A stretch of DNA of 64,000 nucleotides, taken from contig NZ_JABRVS010000001.1 in assembly GCF_013248905.1 (NCBI RefSeq), positions 4,464,001 through 4,528,000 of the forward strand, in the 5' to 3' direction. This document shows, piece after piece, positions 26,900 through 35,591 of the stretch. Source of the stretch: Shewanella sp. VB17 (lineage in GTDB: Bacteria > Pseudomonadota > Gammaproteobacteria > Enterobacterales > Shewanellaceae). The number at the start of each line of letters is the position of its first letter. The first letter of the stretch is position 1. Made by a program: the position numbers and the translations under genes. The notes under the pieces are model-generated. The model was given only the letters and a program-made list of their open reading frames with translations. It had not been told where the DNA came from and made no database searches.

Positions 26900-27953
26900 G
26901 GCGTTGTTGCTCAAATCTCGACTCTAAACGCAGCAACCCAAGGTGTTTCACCCAATTAGGCAGCGTGTTTCCTAACTGGCATTCCTAACCCTATGACTTT
27001 ATTCATTGCTTTTACACCCGCTAACGCTTCACCTACCTGAGCGTTATAATCCCGAAGACTCAGTTTTGGACTAATTAACTGTTTATATCGATACATCGCT
27101 GTTTCTGATAGTGATCTCTGATGATAATCATTATCCTGTTTCCATTGCGCTAATTGGTTAGCCTTGAGTGCTTTTACTGCTTCATTTCTGGAGTGGTCAT
27201 CCTCCCAATATCCAGCATGACTTCTCGGAGGGATAGTTGGCTTGCATCCTTTGCGCTGAAGTAGTTTATGACATGCCTTAGTGTCATAGGCACCATCAGC
27301 TGAGACTTGAGTTATATTTCTTCTTAATGGGTTAAGTAATGTGGGAAATACTTCATTATCGGCAACGTTAACTAAGCTTATTTCAGCTGACACAATTTCA
27401 TGGGTATTACTATCCACTGCAAGGTGTAGCTTTCGCCAAGTACGGCGTTTTTCTTTACCATGCTTACGCGTTTTCCATTCTCCTTCTCCATAAACTTTCA
27501 GACCTGTTGAATCAATCACAACATGTGCCGCAGAGCCACGACTCGGTGCTCGATAGTTGATCTCAACAGTCTTAGCTCTTTTGCTTATACAGCTATAACT
27601 TGGTGAGGTCAGTGGCACATCCATAAGTTGAAATACAGAGTTGGTGAATCCTTCAAGTGCTCGTAATGACAAGTTAAAAACGCCTTTCACAACGAGTGCT
27701 GTTTCAATAGCAACATCAGAGTAAGTGAACCCTCGACCACGACGCCCGTGGTGTTCACAACAATACCAAGACTTAATTGCTTGCTCATCAATCCAGAAAG
27801 TGAGTGAGCCTCGATTAATCAACGCCTTATTGTACTGAGACCAATTGGTTATTTTATGTTTAGATTTTCCCACTTTTCAGCTTCCGTATAGCTATCTTTA
27901 GGGATCAGATCACGCTAACGGCAAAAGGTTCCCTCGATTTAGGAAACAAGGCT
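26900..27953 (-). mobile_element. IS5-family insertion sequence (IS903-like subgroup), 1054 bp
   Basis: The element carries one transposase gene. Its ends are imperfect inverted repeats: GGCGTTGTTGCTCAAATC at the left and, read inward on the other strand, AGCCTTGTTTCCTAAATC at the right. A 9-bp direct repeat CCTGCATAC flanks it (26891-26899 and 27954-27962), the target duplication length of the IS903 subgroup. It lies inside the group II intron between the maturase stop and domain V. Confidence 0.85.
26956..27873 (-). CDS. IS5-family (IS903 group) DDE transposase
   Basis: A 305-residue transposase opening 'KITNWSQYNKALINRGSLTFW', as in IS903-type enzymes (about 307 residues). Candidate catalytic Asp residues are in 'VVIDSTGLKVYGEGEW' and 'QVSADGAYDTKACH', with the Glu in the C-terminal 'RSLSETAMYRYKQL' block. 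The reading frame is complete, so the copy may be active. It would cut and reinsert its own element. Confidence 0.92.
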   Translation of the reverse strand: MGKSKHKITNWSQYNKALINRGSLTFWIDEQAIKSWYCCEHHGRRGRGFTYSDVAIETALVVKGVFNLSLRALEGFTNSVFQLMDVPLTSPSYSCISKRAKTVEINYRAPSRGSAAHVVIDSTGLKVYGEGEWKTRKHGKEKRRTWRKLHLAVDSNTHEIVSAEISLVNVADNEVFPTLLNPLRRNITQVSADGAYDTKACHKLLQRKGCKPTIPPRSHAGYWEDDHSRNEAVKALKANQLAQWKQDNDYHQRSLSETAMYRYKQLISPKLSLRDYNAQVGEALAGVKAMNKVIGLGMPVRKHAA

Positions 27954-27962
27954 CCTGCATAC
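27954..27962. repeat. Target-site duplication, right copy
   Basis: CCTGCATAC directly after the right end of the IS element and adjoining the maturase stop codon at 27963. Confidence 0.8.
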
Positions 27963-29280
27963 TTAACTCAGCTTTGCGCTGAACACATATCCTGTTTTTA
28001 CATGTCCAAGATTCACTAACCCTGAGCTATCAAACCATTTATTGGGCAGCGCATAGTTTGCTAACGGAATCAGTGAGTTACGCCAACTGTTCATCTTGAT
28101 TGATTTAAACGGGGGCTTATACCCCATCTGCTTCAACCGTCTGTGAAGTCGCTGTGGCGTTTTCCACAGCTTCAGTTGGACGCTCCTCAACCTACGCCTT
28201 AGCCAGCTTGCTATTTTCTCGAACTCCCTATTCGCATTCGCTATCCGAAAATACTGACTGAACCCTCTTAAAATAGGATTCACCGCTTTGATCACTTCGC
28301 TTAATGGCTTACCACCATTGCGCTTTGTCATCTGTTTTAGCTTCGATTTAAACCCTGCTAGTTTCTTCGGCTCGATACGTGTGTATCGACTACCTATCTC
28401 CACTCCTAAAAACTTCACACCTTCATTGCTGTCTGCTATGTGGGTTTTACGCGAGTTTACCTCAAGCTTTAACTCGACTTCCAGTATCTTCTTCGCCTGC
28501 TTGAGTGCGTTTTCTGCCCCTGCTCGGCTGCGACATAAAATCAAGATATCGTCTGCGTAGCGCACTATTCTGTGACCCCGTTTTTTCATCTCTTGATCAA
28601 ACGCATCCAGATAGATATTCGCTATCAGTGGGCTTATTACACCACCTTGCGGACTCCCTACTTCTGTCGCTTGCTTGTGCCCATCTACCATCACACCACT
28701 TTTCAAAAACTGAACGAGCAGCTTTAGCACGCTACCATCACTAACTCGCTTTTCGATGCTTGATAAGATTAGCCCGTGGTCTAATTTATCGAAACACTTT
28801 GACAAGTCCATATCCACTACATGTTTAAGCTCGTACCGACGCATAAACAATGTCGCTTTGTTGATCGCATCGTGACAACTTCGCCTTGGCCTATAGCCGT
28901 AGCTTGACGGGTGAAATTGCTCTTCAAAGATGGGGGCTAAGTAGATCGTTTAGGGGTTGTTGAACGACTCTATCCCTAATAGTTGGAATACCAAGCAATC
29001 TCACGCCGCCATCCTCTTTGGGGATCTCAACCCGCCTGACTGGCTGAGCTTGATATTGCTTAGTGCTGAGTTCATGAAGAAGTTGATCGAGGTTATCACT
29101 CAGATTTGAGGCGAAGTCGCTTAGGCTCTGCCTGTCTATGCCGGCCGCGCCTTTGGCTTTCCACACTCTTCTAAATCCTTTATACAGCTTCTCTTTACTC
29201 AGAAGTTGCCCGTATAAACTGTGATAAACTCGCATATTCCTCACATGTGTGCTGTATGGGGACGGATATGACTTCCTCAA
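27963..29280 (-). pseudogene. ltrA: Group II intron reverse transcriptase/maturase, frameshifted
   Basis: Two frames together make one maturase of about 440 residues. The first part (29280-28924) holds RT0-RT2 (GAAGIDRQSLSDF, 'IPKEDGGVRLLGIPTIRDR') and stops early. The second (from 28850, open further upstream) holds the RT catalytic 'RYADDILILC', the 'VKFLGVEIG' block and the maturase X domain ('NPILRGFSQYFRIANANREF'). Removing one base from the five-G run at 28932-28936 would restore 'LSPIFEEQFHPSSYGYRPRR' across the junction. So it carries a +1 frameshift, real or a sequencing error. No endonuclease domain follows. Confidence 0.88.
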
Positions 29281-29972
29281 AGTCGGTCTATTTCACTTTG
29301 TTGCTTAGCGTTCTAGCGCAATGGCAATCTACTAAACAGTGACAAAACTACTCCCTTGTACAGTTTCTTAAGCCAGAGCCTTACTCCTAAGGTGACCAGT
29401 TCAAAAAAGACTTCGATAGCGAATCGACTTGTGTACCTCTGAAAAAAAAACATCTGCTCATTACAGACTTAAAGCACGCTTCCTCCCTTCGCAATATTAA
29501 GCGCTTTTGGCAACTTAATACTCCACCAGACTTGATGCTGATGGTCAGCTTGGTTTTATCCTCCACACCATTACTGGGCTTCACAGGCCGAGCCTTACTC
29601 ACTACTACGGATTCATCTGCCACCTCACACCAACATTTCCCTTGAGTCACCTCTTGGGATAATGCCTCCAGCCCTTATCACTGGAACTGATGCCAGGCTT
29701 CCCCAGTTACTGCACTGGCTCCCTATAAGGTATTCCACCCTCAAACACACTATTAGTCTGACTAAGTATTGGGCTTCGCGCTATTTTGCACGCTCACCCA
29801 CCAATAGTGCCGAAACAGGTTACGGTTAGTTGTGTACACCTCACTTCCTATGGCTTCCTTCAGACCCTGCCGTTAGCCAGCAACGCCCTTGCCATTCGGA
29901 TTATCTTCCCCTTAGTCAGGGTGATACAGGTTTCTTTCAACCTGCTGGGTTTGCCAGCTTCGCTGGGCAAAC

Positions 29973-30003
29973 AAAAAATGGCATGATTAATCACTCATGC
30001 CAT
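29973..30003 (-). terminator. Rho-independent terminator of the GMC oxidoreductase gene and intron target
   Basis: ATGGCATGA pairs perfectly with TCATGCCAT around an 8-base loop and is followed by TTTTTT on the minus strand, 7 bases past the stop codon. The group II intron begins at the next base. Confidence 0.9.
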
Positions 30004-30010
30004 TATCACA

Positions 30011-31603
30011 CTAACTTGCTGTCATTAACTGCTCAGCTAAGCGTGTGGCATTTCTTGCTGTTATACCATAAATTGATAGCTGAGGGTTTGCGCCTAAACT
30101 GGTCGGAAATATTGATCCGTCCATGACTGATAAGTTTTCATAATAATGAGACTGTCCAAAACTATTAACCATCGACATGTTAAGATCTTCTCCCATAGGG
30201 CAACCTCCCATCACATGTGCTGACGCGACAACAGTCTTCAGCGGTGCCAGTTCCATGTTGGCTATGGCTAACTTTGCTTCTTTCCAACTATTGAGATAGG
30301 GCATACCTTCACTCATCGGCAACACTTGCTTAGCACCCGCTGCAAACTGCAATTCAGCCATACTGGCAAACGCCCGTCTCGCCGAATGCCAAAATACATC
30401 AGCCAATGGGTAATCAAGCTCAAAACCTGTGTCTGTTAAATGAACCTGTCCACCTTGACTGTCTGGATGATAACCATCGCGGATCAAGGCTATTGTTACC
30501 TGAAGTTGGTTAAAGTTATCCATCAAGGCAGCATGTGATTTACCGTAACCCAATGTCTTAGAAGCAATAAGCACTGGATGTACAGGTGGAACCTCAAGTT
30601 TATAGCCTAGTTCGCCATCGGCACCATCACGCCATACAAACTGATCACTATAGATAGATTGTGGTGCTCCACTATGACCATTGATTGGGTCGTCAAACAA
30701 AGCGCCACTAAGTAAAGTAGGATGTAAAAAAGTACGTTTCCCTAACAGTTTATGAGGATCGGTGACACACGAACGCAGTAGAATTGTCGGGCTATGTATC
30801 GCTCCTGCAGATAAAATATAATGCTTCGCCTTAAAAATAAGTTCAATGGATGTCGAGGTTAATTGTTCAGTCAATGCCTGAGCCTTAATGGCGGTGATCT
30901 TGCCATCATGGTGCTCAAGCTGCATCACTTTAGCCCGACTAACCAAGGTCGCCCCCAGCGCTAACGCTGACGGGATAGTCGTGACTAGCATAGATTGCTT
31001 CGCATTAACCGGACAGCCCATACCACAATAACCAGTATTCCAGCAGCCTTTAACATTTCGTTTAATGACGGTGAAATCCCAACCTAGTTTTTCACAACCA
31101 TGCTTTAATGCTTGATTATTACGGTTAGGCTCATACCCCCATTGGGAGATATTAAGACGCTGTTCCATCTTTTTAAACCAGGGATCAAGCTCATTTCTAG
31201 AAAGGTTGGTTACTGACTTATACTTAGCCCAAAAATCAAGTGCCTGTGAAGGTGTCCGAATAGAAGTCGTCCAATTAACCGTCGTCGAACCGCCCACCGC
31301 TCTGCCCTGAAAAATACCTATCGCTTTATCTTTTGTTTTCATCCCTGCCGCTTGATGATAAAGATTAGGGTAAGCCCGCCTTTCTTCCATATTAAAGCTT
31401 TTAGATGATTTAAGTGGCCCACCTTCGACAATAATCACGGTGAGCCCCGCTTGGGTTAAAATCTCTGCCGCGACACCGCCACCTGCACCACTACCGACGA
31501 TCACAACATCTGCCTCAAGGGTTTTCCCTTGGTTTAATTGACTAGCATCGATATGTTTCCAGCCAGACGCTAAGCCCTCCTCTATAGGATCTTGTATCGC
31601 CAT
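30011..31603 (-). CDS. GMC-family FAD-dependent oxidoreductase
   Basis: A 530-residue flavoprotein dehydrogenase. The FAD-binding motif 'DVVIVGSGAGGGVAAEIL' is near the N-terminus. 'AVGGSTTVNWTTSIRTP' and 'KHYILSAGAIHSPTILLRS' are GMC signatures, and 'VMGGCPMGEDLNMS' with 'NLSVMDGSIFPTSLGANPQLSIYG' carry the catalytic His/Asn region. The start at 31603 (MAIQDPIEEG) has GGAGGT upstream; a longer frame to 31660 lacks a site. The small subunit gene is 87 bases upstream. Such pairs usually oxidise sugars or alcohols and pass electrons to a cytochrome or quinone; the substrate is unknown. Confidence 0.88.
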   Translation of the reverse strand: MAIQDPIEEGLASGWKHIDASQLNQGKTLEADVVIVGSGAGGGVAAEILTQAGLTVIIVEGGPLKSSKSFNMEERRAYPNLYHQAAGMKTKDKAIGIFQGRAVGGSTTVNWTTSIRTPSQALDFWAKYKSVTNLSRNELDPWFKKMEQRLNISQWGYEPNRNNQALKHGCEKLGWDFTVIKRNVKGCWNTGYCGMGCPVNAKQSMLVTTIPSALALGATLVSRAKVMQLEHHDGKITAIKAQALTEQLTSTSIELIFKAKHYILSAGAIHSPTILLRSCVTDPHKLLGKRTFLHPTLLSGALFDDPINGHSGAPQSIYSDQFVWRDGADGELGYKLEVPPVHPVLIASKTLGYGKSHAALMDNFNQLQVTIALIRDGYHPDSQGGQVHLTDTGFELDYPLADVFWHSARRAFASMAELQFAAGAKQVLPMSEGMPYLNSWKEAKLAIANMELAPLKTVVASAHVMGGCPMGEDLNMSMVNSFGQSHYYENLSVMDGSIFPTSLGANPQLSIYGITARNATRLAEQLMTAS

Positions 31604-31690
31604 CCCAATTACCTCCAAACACTGTAGGGTTACTGTTATTTTTATTTCATTAGCATTCATTCACCAATAGCCAATTTTACCCACATAATA

Positions 31691-32200
31691 TTAGTCTTCT
31701 AAAAATGTTGGCTTAAGATAATTAAGGTGACTCCAGTGCTCAGGACATGCGTAATAGCTAGTCATCACTAACTCCCGCAACCCTTGATAAGCAATAACCA
31801 TGAGATCTAAGAAACTATTTCGCCAATATTCCAACATTGAGATCAGTTCATCAGGAGAACGCATCATTAATGGGGTGATACTGCCTGTGAGTAGCAATAA
31901 ACCTAATCGTTGCTCCAACATCACCAGTAACTCCTCCAACTCAGCTCGCCCCTGTTTAGGCAAATAAGAGAGGGTATCTGCGATAGCATCAAGCGTACGA
32001 TTTTTCGCGGCCATTTTCATTGCTTCAACATTAGGCAACGCGTCTTCTAAAAATACCGGAATTAACACACTAAATAACAAACGATGTTCACTCTCCAATG
32101 CATTATTCACTCGAACATGGTCAGTCGAATAAATATTCCCTCCCAATGCTAATGCCGCCGTGCCAACAAATGCCGTGGTTAGAAAAGTACGTCGCTCCAT
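31691..32200 (-). CDS. Small (gamma-like) subunit of a GMC dehydrogenase, exported
   Basis: A 169-residue protein opening 'MERRTFLTTAFVGTAALALGG', a twin-arginine-like leader that would take a folded complex to the periplasm. The body is a short helical domain resembling gluconate 2-dehydrogenase subunit 3-type proteins, which accompany GMC catalytic subunits. The catalytic subunit encoded just downstream has no signal of its own, so it may be co-exported with this subunit. Family assignment is by size, leader and neighbour. Confidence 0.65.
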   Translation of the reverse strand: MERRTFLTTAFVGTAALALGGNIYSTDHVRVNNALESEHRLLFSVLIPVFLEDALPNVEAMKMAAKNRTLDAIADTLSYLPKQGRAELEELLVMLEQRLGLLLLTGSITPLMMRSPDELISMLEYWRNSFLDLMVIAYQGLRELVMTSYYACPEHWSHLNYLKPTFLED

Positions 32201-32567
32201 GCTCTCACCTTGTAAATATATTATGAATTAATGCTTATTTTGACATTGTTTTTTCGTCAGGATTACCTAAAAAGTGTGGACGCTAATCCATAAAAAACCC
32301 AAACCATTGCTTATTTATACTGTAAGGTTGCTTATGTAATTAAACACATGTTTTAATTCTCGGCAATAGCTAACAAAAAAGGCAATGTAACCCAAGTGAC
32401 AGAATTACAGCTAAGTACATGTATTAAAATAATTATTTGATGTTTTAATAATGGACAGACCAGATAAACATCCTCAATCAATAATAAAAATCCAAAGATG
32501 ATTCTCTCTATGAGACTAAGCCTGTATCATTACAAGCATTAAGCATTAACATAAGAATAACATAAGC
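32201..32567. other. 367-base intergenic region between divergent genes
   Basis: This separates the GMC small-subunit gene (minus) from yheU (plus) and must hold both promoters. It is AT-rich; I see no operator I can name, no RNA gene and no open frame with a ribosome site. Confidence 0.4.
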
Positions 32568-32804
32568 ATGTTGATTCCATATGAGTCACTAGAGCAGCTA
32601 ACACCAGATACCTTTGAGACATTAATAAAGGAATATCTTTTTACGCAACTCGAGGATGGCAGCTTTTCAGACACTGATGAAGACGGACTAAAAATAGCCA
32701 TAACCCAATGTAAACAAGCTCTTAAGCAAGGCATACTAATCGTAGAATACAGTGAAGATGATGACTCTATCGCTATCCGTCAACGAGAAAATGTAGCTCA
32801 TTAA
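32568..32804 (+). CDS. yheU: YheU/UPF0270 family small protein
   Basis: A 78-residue acidic protein beginning 'MLIPYESLEQLTPDTFETLIKE' and containing 'KQALKQGILIVEYSEDDDSI', the hallmark blocks of the YheU family (E. coli YheU is 72 residues). Function is unknown. As in E. coli it directly precedes prkB, 96 bases away. Confidence 0.92.
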   Translation: MLIPYESLEQLTPDTFETLIKEYLFTQLEDGSFSDTDEDGLKIAITQCKQALKQGILIVEYSEDDDSIAIRQRENVAH

Positions 32805-32900
32805 TTCAGCCTCGACTTCAGTAAGTTTGACCTTAAGTCACTAATTACAGTATAAATACAGATTAGCGATCAGATTATATAGCTTACATTTAGGAACATT

Positions 32901-33788
32901 ATGTCCGCAAAACACCCCATTATCGCAGTAACAGGCTCCTCAGGAGCAGGTACCACGACAACCACAAGGGCATTCAAGCATATTTTTCGTCAGCTAGGGA
33001 TCAATGCCGCTAGCATTGAGGGCGATAGTTTTCATTATTATACTCGACCAGAAATGGAACTAAAAATACGCCAAGGGCAAACAGACAACAAAAACATCAG
33101 CTATTTTGGTCCTGAAGCTAACGATTTTAATAAACTAGAACAATGCTTTAGTGATTATAGTGCTACGGGAAAAGGTGAAACACGCTCTTACTTACATACC
33201 TTCGATGAAGCTGTACCCTTCAATCAGATGCCAGGGACTTTTACTCAGTGGCGAGCACTCCCTGAAAACACCGACATGCTCTATTATGAAGGACTGCACG
33301 GTGGCGTTAAAACTGACACCTGCAATATTGCCGAACACGTTGATCTACTTATTGGCATGGTACCTATCGTAAACCTAGAATGGATCCAAAAAATTATGCG
33401 TGATACGTCTGACAGAGGACATAGCCGTGAAAAGGTCATGGGTTCAATTGTACGTAGCATGGATGATTATATTAACCATATGACACCTCAGTTTTCCCGC
33501 ACTCATATCAATTTTCAGCGAGTACCGACTGTCGATACCTCTAACCCATTTAGTGCTAAAAGTATCCCTAGTTTAGATGAGAGTTTCGTTGTGATCCGCT
33601 TCCGTGGGATCAAGAATGTCGATTTCCCCTACTACCTTAAAATGATACAAGGCTCCTTTATGTCTAGGATTAATACCTTAGTGGTGCCAGGTGGTAAGAT
33701 GTCATTAGCAATGGAACTTATTCTTACCCCACTCATTCGCGACCTTTTAGAGAAACGTCAGCAACTCTTGTCTCTAGACAATGAATAA
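32901..33788 (+). CDS. prkB: Phosphoribulokinase-family protein PrkB
   Basis: A 295-residue P-loop kinase with Walker A 'GSSGAGTTT' at 12-20, 'IEGDSFHYYTRPEMEL' and 'YYEGLHGGVKTD', as in enterobacterial PrkB (289 residues). The family is related to phosphoribulokinase, but no Calvin-cycle genes are here and heterotrophic gammaproteobacteria keep this gene next to yheU and crp. The true substrate is not known. Confidence 0.9.
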   Translation: MSAKHPIIAVTGSSGAGTTTTTRAFKHIFRQLGINAASIEGDSFHYYTRPEMELKIRQGQTDNKNISYFGPEANDFNKLEQCFSDYSATGKGETRSYLHTFDEAVPFNQMPGTFTQWRALPENTDMLYYEGLHGGVKTDTCNIAEHVDLLIGMVPIVNLEWIQKIMRDTSDRGHSREKVMGSIVRSMDDYINHMTPQFSRTHINFQRVPTVDTSNPFSAKSIPSLDESFVVIRFRGIKNVDFPYYLKMIQGSFMSRINTLVVPGGKMSLAMELILTPLIRDLLEKRQQLLSLDNE

Positions 33789-33805
33789 ATGTTTAATACC
33801 TCTTA

Positions 33806-34588
33806 TTACATTAAAGGAACGGTTTCTCTAAAAGGTTTATTCTGTTGGTAGGTTTGTAAACGTAACTCAAACTCATCGGAGCGGTCTATCTGCTCACTCA
33901 ACTTCAAAGCATTAATGGCTTTCAATTGGGTCATAATCGCTGAGTTAAAGTCACCGGTTTCAGCATAAGCTGCAGCAAGATTATCTAAGTTAGTGGGATC
34001 CTCCTGATTGATACCGAGTAAACGTTGCGCAAGTGCTAACGCTTTATCACCATTTCGATATTCGGCTTCTGGACAAGTCGCCAAAATCCAAGCTACATTC
34101 CCCAGCGATACTTTATCACCAACAGCACTAAAACGTTGGACCGCTTTGCCACAATTACGTTGAATTCCCTCGCCGCCAGCTGCATAGATAAAACCTAATC
34201 TAAATTCAGCCCACTTACTGCCTTGCTCACTGAGTGTGAGGTACCAACGTTCAGCGACAGTGAGATCCCGAGCAACAATGTTACCTTCAAAAGAAAGATC
34301 TGCGATCGTTTGTTGGGCTTTAATATGACCCTGCTCTGCTGCTAATAATATCCACTTTACCCCTTGCGGCTGATCTTGCTCCACAAAGCGCCCAGAAAGA
34401 TACATTAATCCCAATAAAAACTGCGCTTCTTGTTCACCTTGGGTTGCTTTAAGTTCAATATGAGCAAGCTTACTCGCAGCAACTTCTGGTATGGGTTGTG
34501 GGATTGAAAAAGCATACGTGGCAGTACTCACTGCAGCTGTAATGACAAATCCAACACTGATAATTAACGAACGATATTTCACACACAA
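33806..34588 (-). CDS. Secreted Sel1/TPR repeat protein
   Basis: A 260-residue protein with an N-terminal hydrophobic segment (LIISVGFVITAAVSTATYAFS) that should act as a signal peptide or anchor. At least three Sel1-like repeats follow ('QFLLGLMYLSGRFVEQDQ', 'KAQQTIADLSFEGNIVARD', 'AEFRLGFIYAAGGEGIQRN'). A TPR-like unit 'PTNLDNLAAAYAETGDFNSA' comes near the end. Such repeats are protein-protein adaptors in the periplasm. No specific role can be read. It converges with prkB, 17 bases apart. Confidence 0.8.
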   Translation of the reverse strand: MCVKYRSLIISVGFVITAAVSTATYAFSIPQPIPEVAASKLAHIELKATQGEQEAQFLLGLMYLSGRFVEQDQPQGVKWILLAAEQGHIKAQQTIADLSFEGNIVARDLTVAERWYLTLSEQGSKWAEFRLGFIYAAGGEGIQRNCGKAVQRFSAVGDKVSLGNVAWILATCPEAEYRNGDKALALAQRLLGINQEDPTNLDNLAAAYAETGDFNSAIMTQLKAINALKLSEQIDRSDEFELRLQTYQQNKPFRETVPLM

Positions 34589-34899
34589 CCCCTAAAACAA
34601 CAAACTAAAAAATTAATCCTCGTCACTCATCAGACAAGACATTACCAGTTAAGTTCTTACATTAAATCAGATAAAATATCATTACCTAACATCATTAATG
34701 TCATTCACCCTATCTTTTATGCGGTATTAGTTGACTTACCTCACTAATGTATCAAAATAATCACCAGTATAGATAGCACCTTGTCCAGATTCATTTTATC
34801 TAAATGGAGACCTGTATCTAGGTTTTATGGGCTTAATTTACGTAAACTGTTTATTTAGCATATTATTGTATTTTAATTAAACACTCGAGGAACATAGGC
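34589..34899. other. 311-base intergenic region upstream of crp
   Basis: It carries the promoters of the divergent Sel1-repeat gene and crp. No clear CRP palindrome, RNA gene or open frame is evident. Confidence 0.4.
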
Positions 34900-35535
34900 A
34901 TGGCTCTGATTGGTAAGCCTAAACCAGATCCTACTTTGGAATGGTTTTTATCACACTGTCACATTCACAAATATCCAGCCAAAAGCACTTTGATCCACGC
35001 AGGTGAAGAATCTGATACCCTTTATTATATTGTCAAAGGGGCTGTCACGGTTTTAATCAAAGATGACGAGGGCAAAGAGATGATCCTCTCTTACCTTAAT
35101 CAAGGTGACTTTATTGGTGAGCTCGGTTTGTTTGAAGAACACGCTGAACGTACAGCCTGGGTTCGCGCGAAACAAGCTTGCGAAATAGCAGAAATTTCTT
35201 ACAAGAAATTTAAGCAGCTTATCCAAGTTAACCCAGAAATTTTAATGAAGCTATCAGCTCAAATGGCTCACCGCCTTCATAGCACAAGCCAAAAGGTAGG
35301 CGATCTTGCTTTCCTTGATGTTGCAGGAAGAATTGCACAAACATTATTACATTTGGCAAAGCAACCTGATGCAATGACTCATCCGGATGGTATGCAAATT
35401 AAGATCACCCGTCAAGAGATTGGTCAAATTGTAGGCTGTTCACGTGAAACCGTAGGCCGCATCCTAAAAATGCTTGAGGAACAAAACTTAATTCAAGCTC
35501 ACGGTAAAACAATTGTGGTATACGGTACTCGTTAA
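34900..35535 (+). CDS. crp: cAMP receptor protein (global regulator CRP)
   Basis: A 211-residue protein, the length of gammaproteobacterial CRP (210). The cAMP-binding jelly roll occupies about 1-130, with 'GDFIGELGLFEEHAERTAWVRAK' carrying the Glu, Arg and nearby residues that hold the nucleotide. The dimer helix follows, then the helix-turn-helix 'TRQEIGQIVGCSRETVGRIL', whose recognition residues RETVGR are the CRP type. In Shewanella CRP controls anaerobic respiration as well as carbon use (established for the genus). It has its own terminator. Confidence 0.97.
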   Translation: MALIGKPKPDPTLEWFLSHCHIHKYPAKSTLIHAGEESDTLYYIVKGAVTVLIKDDEGKEMILSYLNQGDFIGELGLFEEHAERTAWVRAKQACEIAEISYKKFKQLIQVNPEILMKLSAQMAHRLHSTSQKVGDLAFLDVAGRIAQTLLHLAKQPDAMTHPDGMQIKITRQEIGQIVGCSRETVGRILKMLEEQNLIQAHGKTIVVYGTR

Positions 35536-35550
35536 GCTAATCATGATAAA

Positions 35551-35577
35551 ATAGCTTGTTTTACAAGCTATTTTTTT
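35551..35577 (+). terminator. Rho-independent terminator of crp
   Basis: ATAGCTTGT pairs with ACAAGCTAT around a short T-rich loop and is followed by seven T. It begins 16 bases after the stop codon. Confidence 0.9.
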
Positions 35578-35591
35578 GAAAGGAATATCAA

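Larger units (their letters stand above)
26821..29972 (-). mobile_element. Group II intron, interrupted by an IS5-family element
   Basis: Read on the minus strand the element starts GTTTGCCCAG at 29972, aligning with the GUGYGCCCAG start of group II introns, and continues through a long structured domain I to a maturase gene (29280-27963). It ends with domain V (26891-26861) and domain VI (GAGGCGGTAACGCCTC), with the 3' end near 26821 (CTACTCGAT). The 5' boundary is immediately after the T-run of a Rho-independent terminator, the preferred target of group IIC introns. The maturase lacks an HNH endonuclease domain. The exact ends are inferred from motif positions. Confidence 0.75.

Noticed and set aside
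26681..26914. 77-codon minus-strand frame across the intron 3' end
   Set aside because: It spans domains V and VI and the 3' flank, so it is an accidental frame in RNA-coding sequence.
29387..29650. 87-codon minus-strand frame upstream of the maturase
   Set aside because: It lies inside structured domain I of the group II intron; the translation has no protein-like features.
32901..33788. Calvin-cycle phosphoribulokinase
   Set aside because: The gene is the PrkB type linked to yheU and crp in heterotrophs; no RuBisCO or other cycle genes are present.
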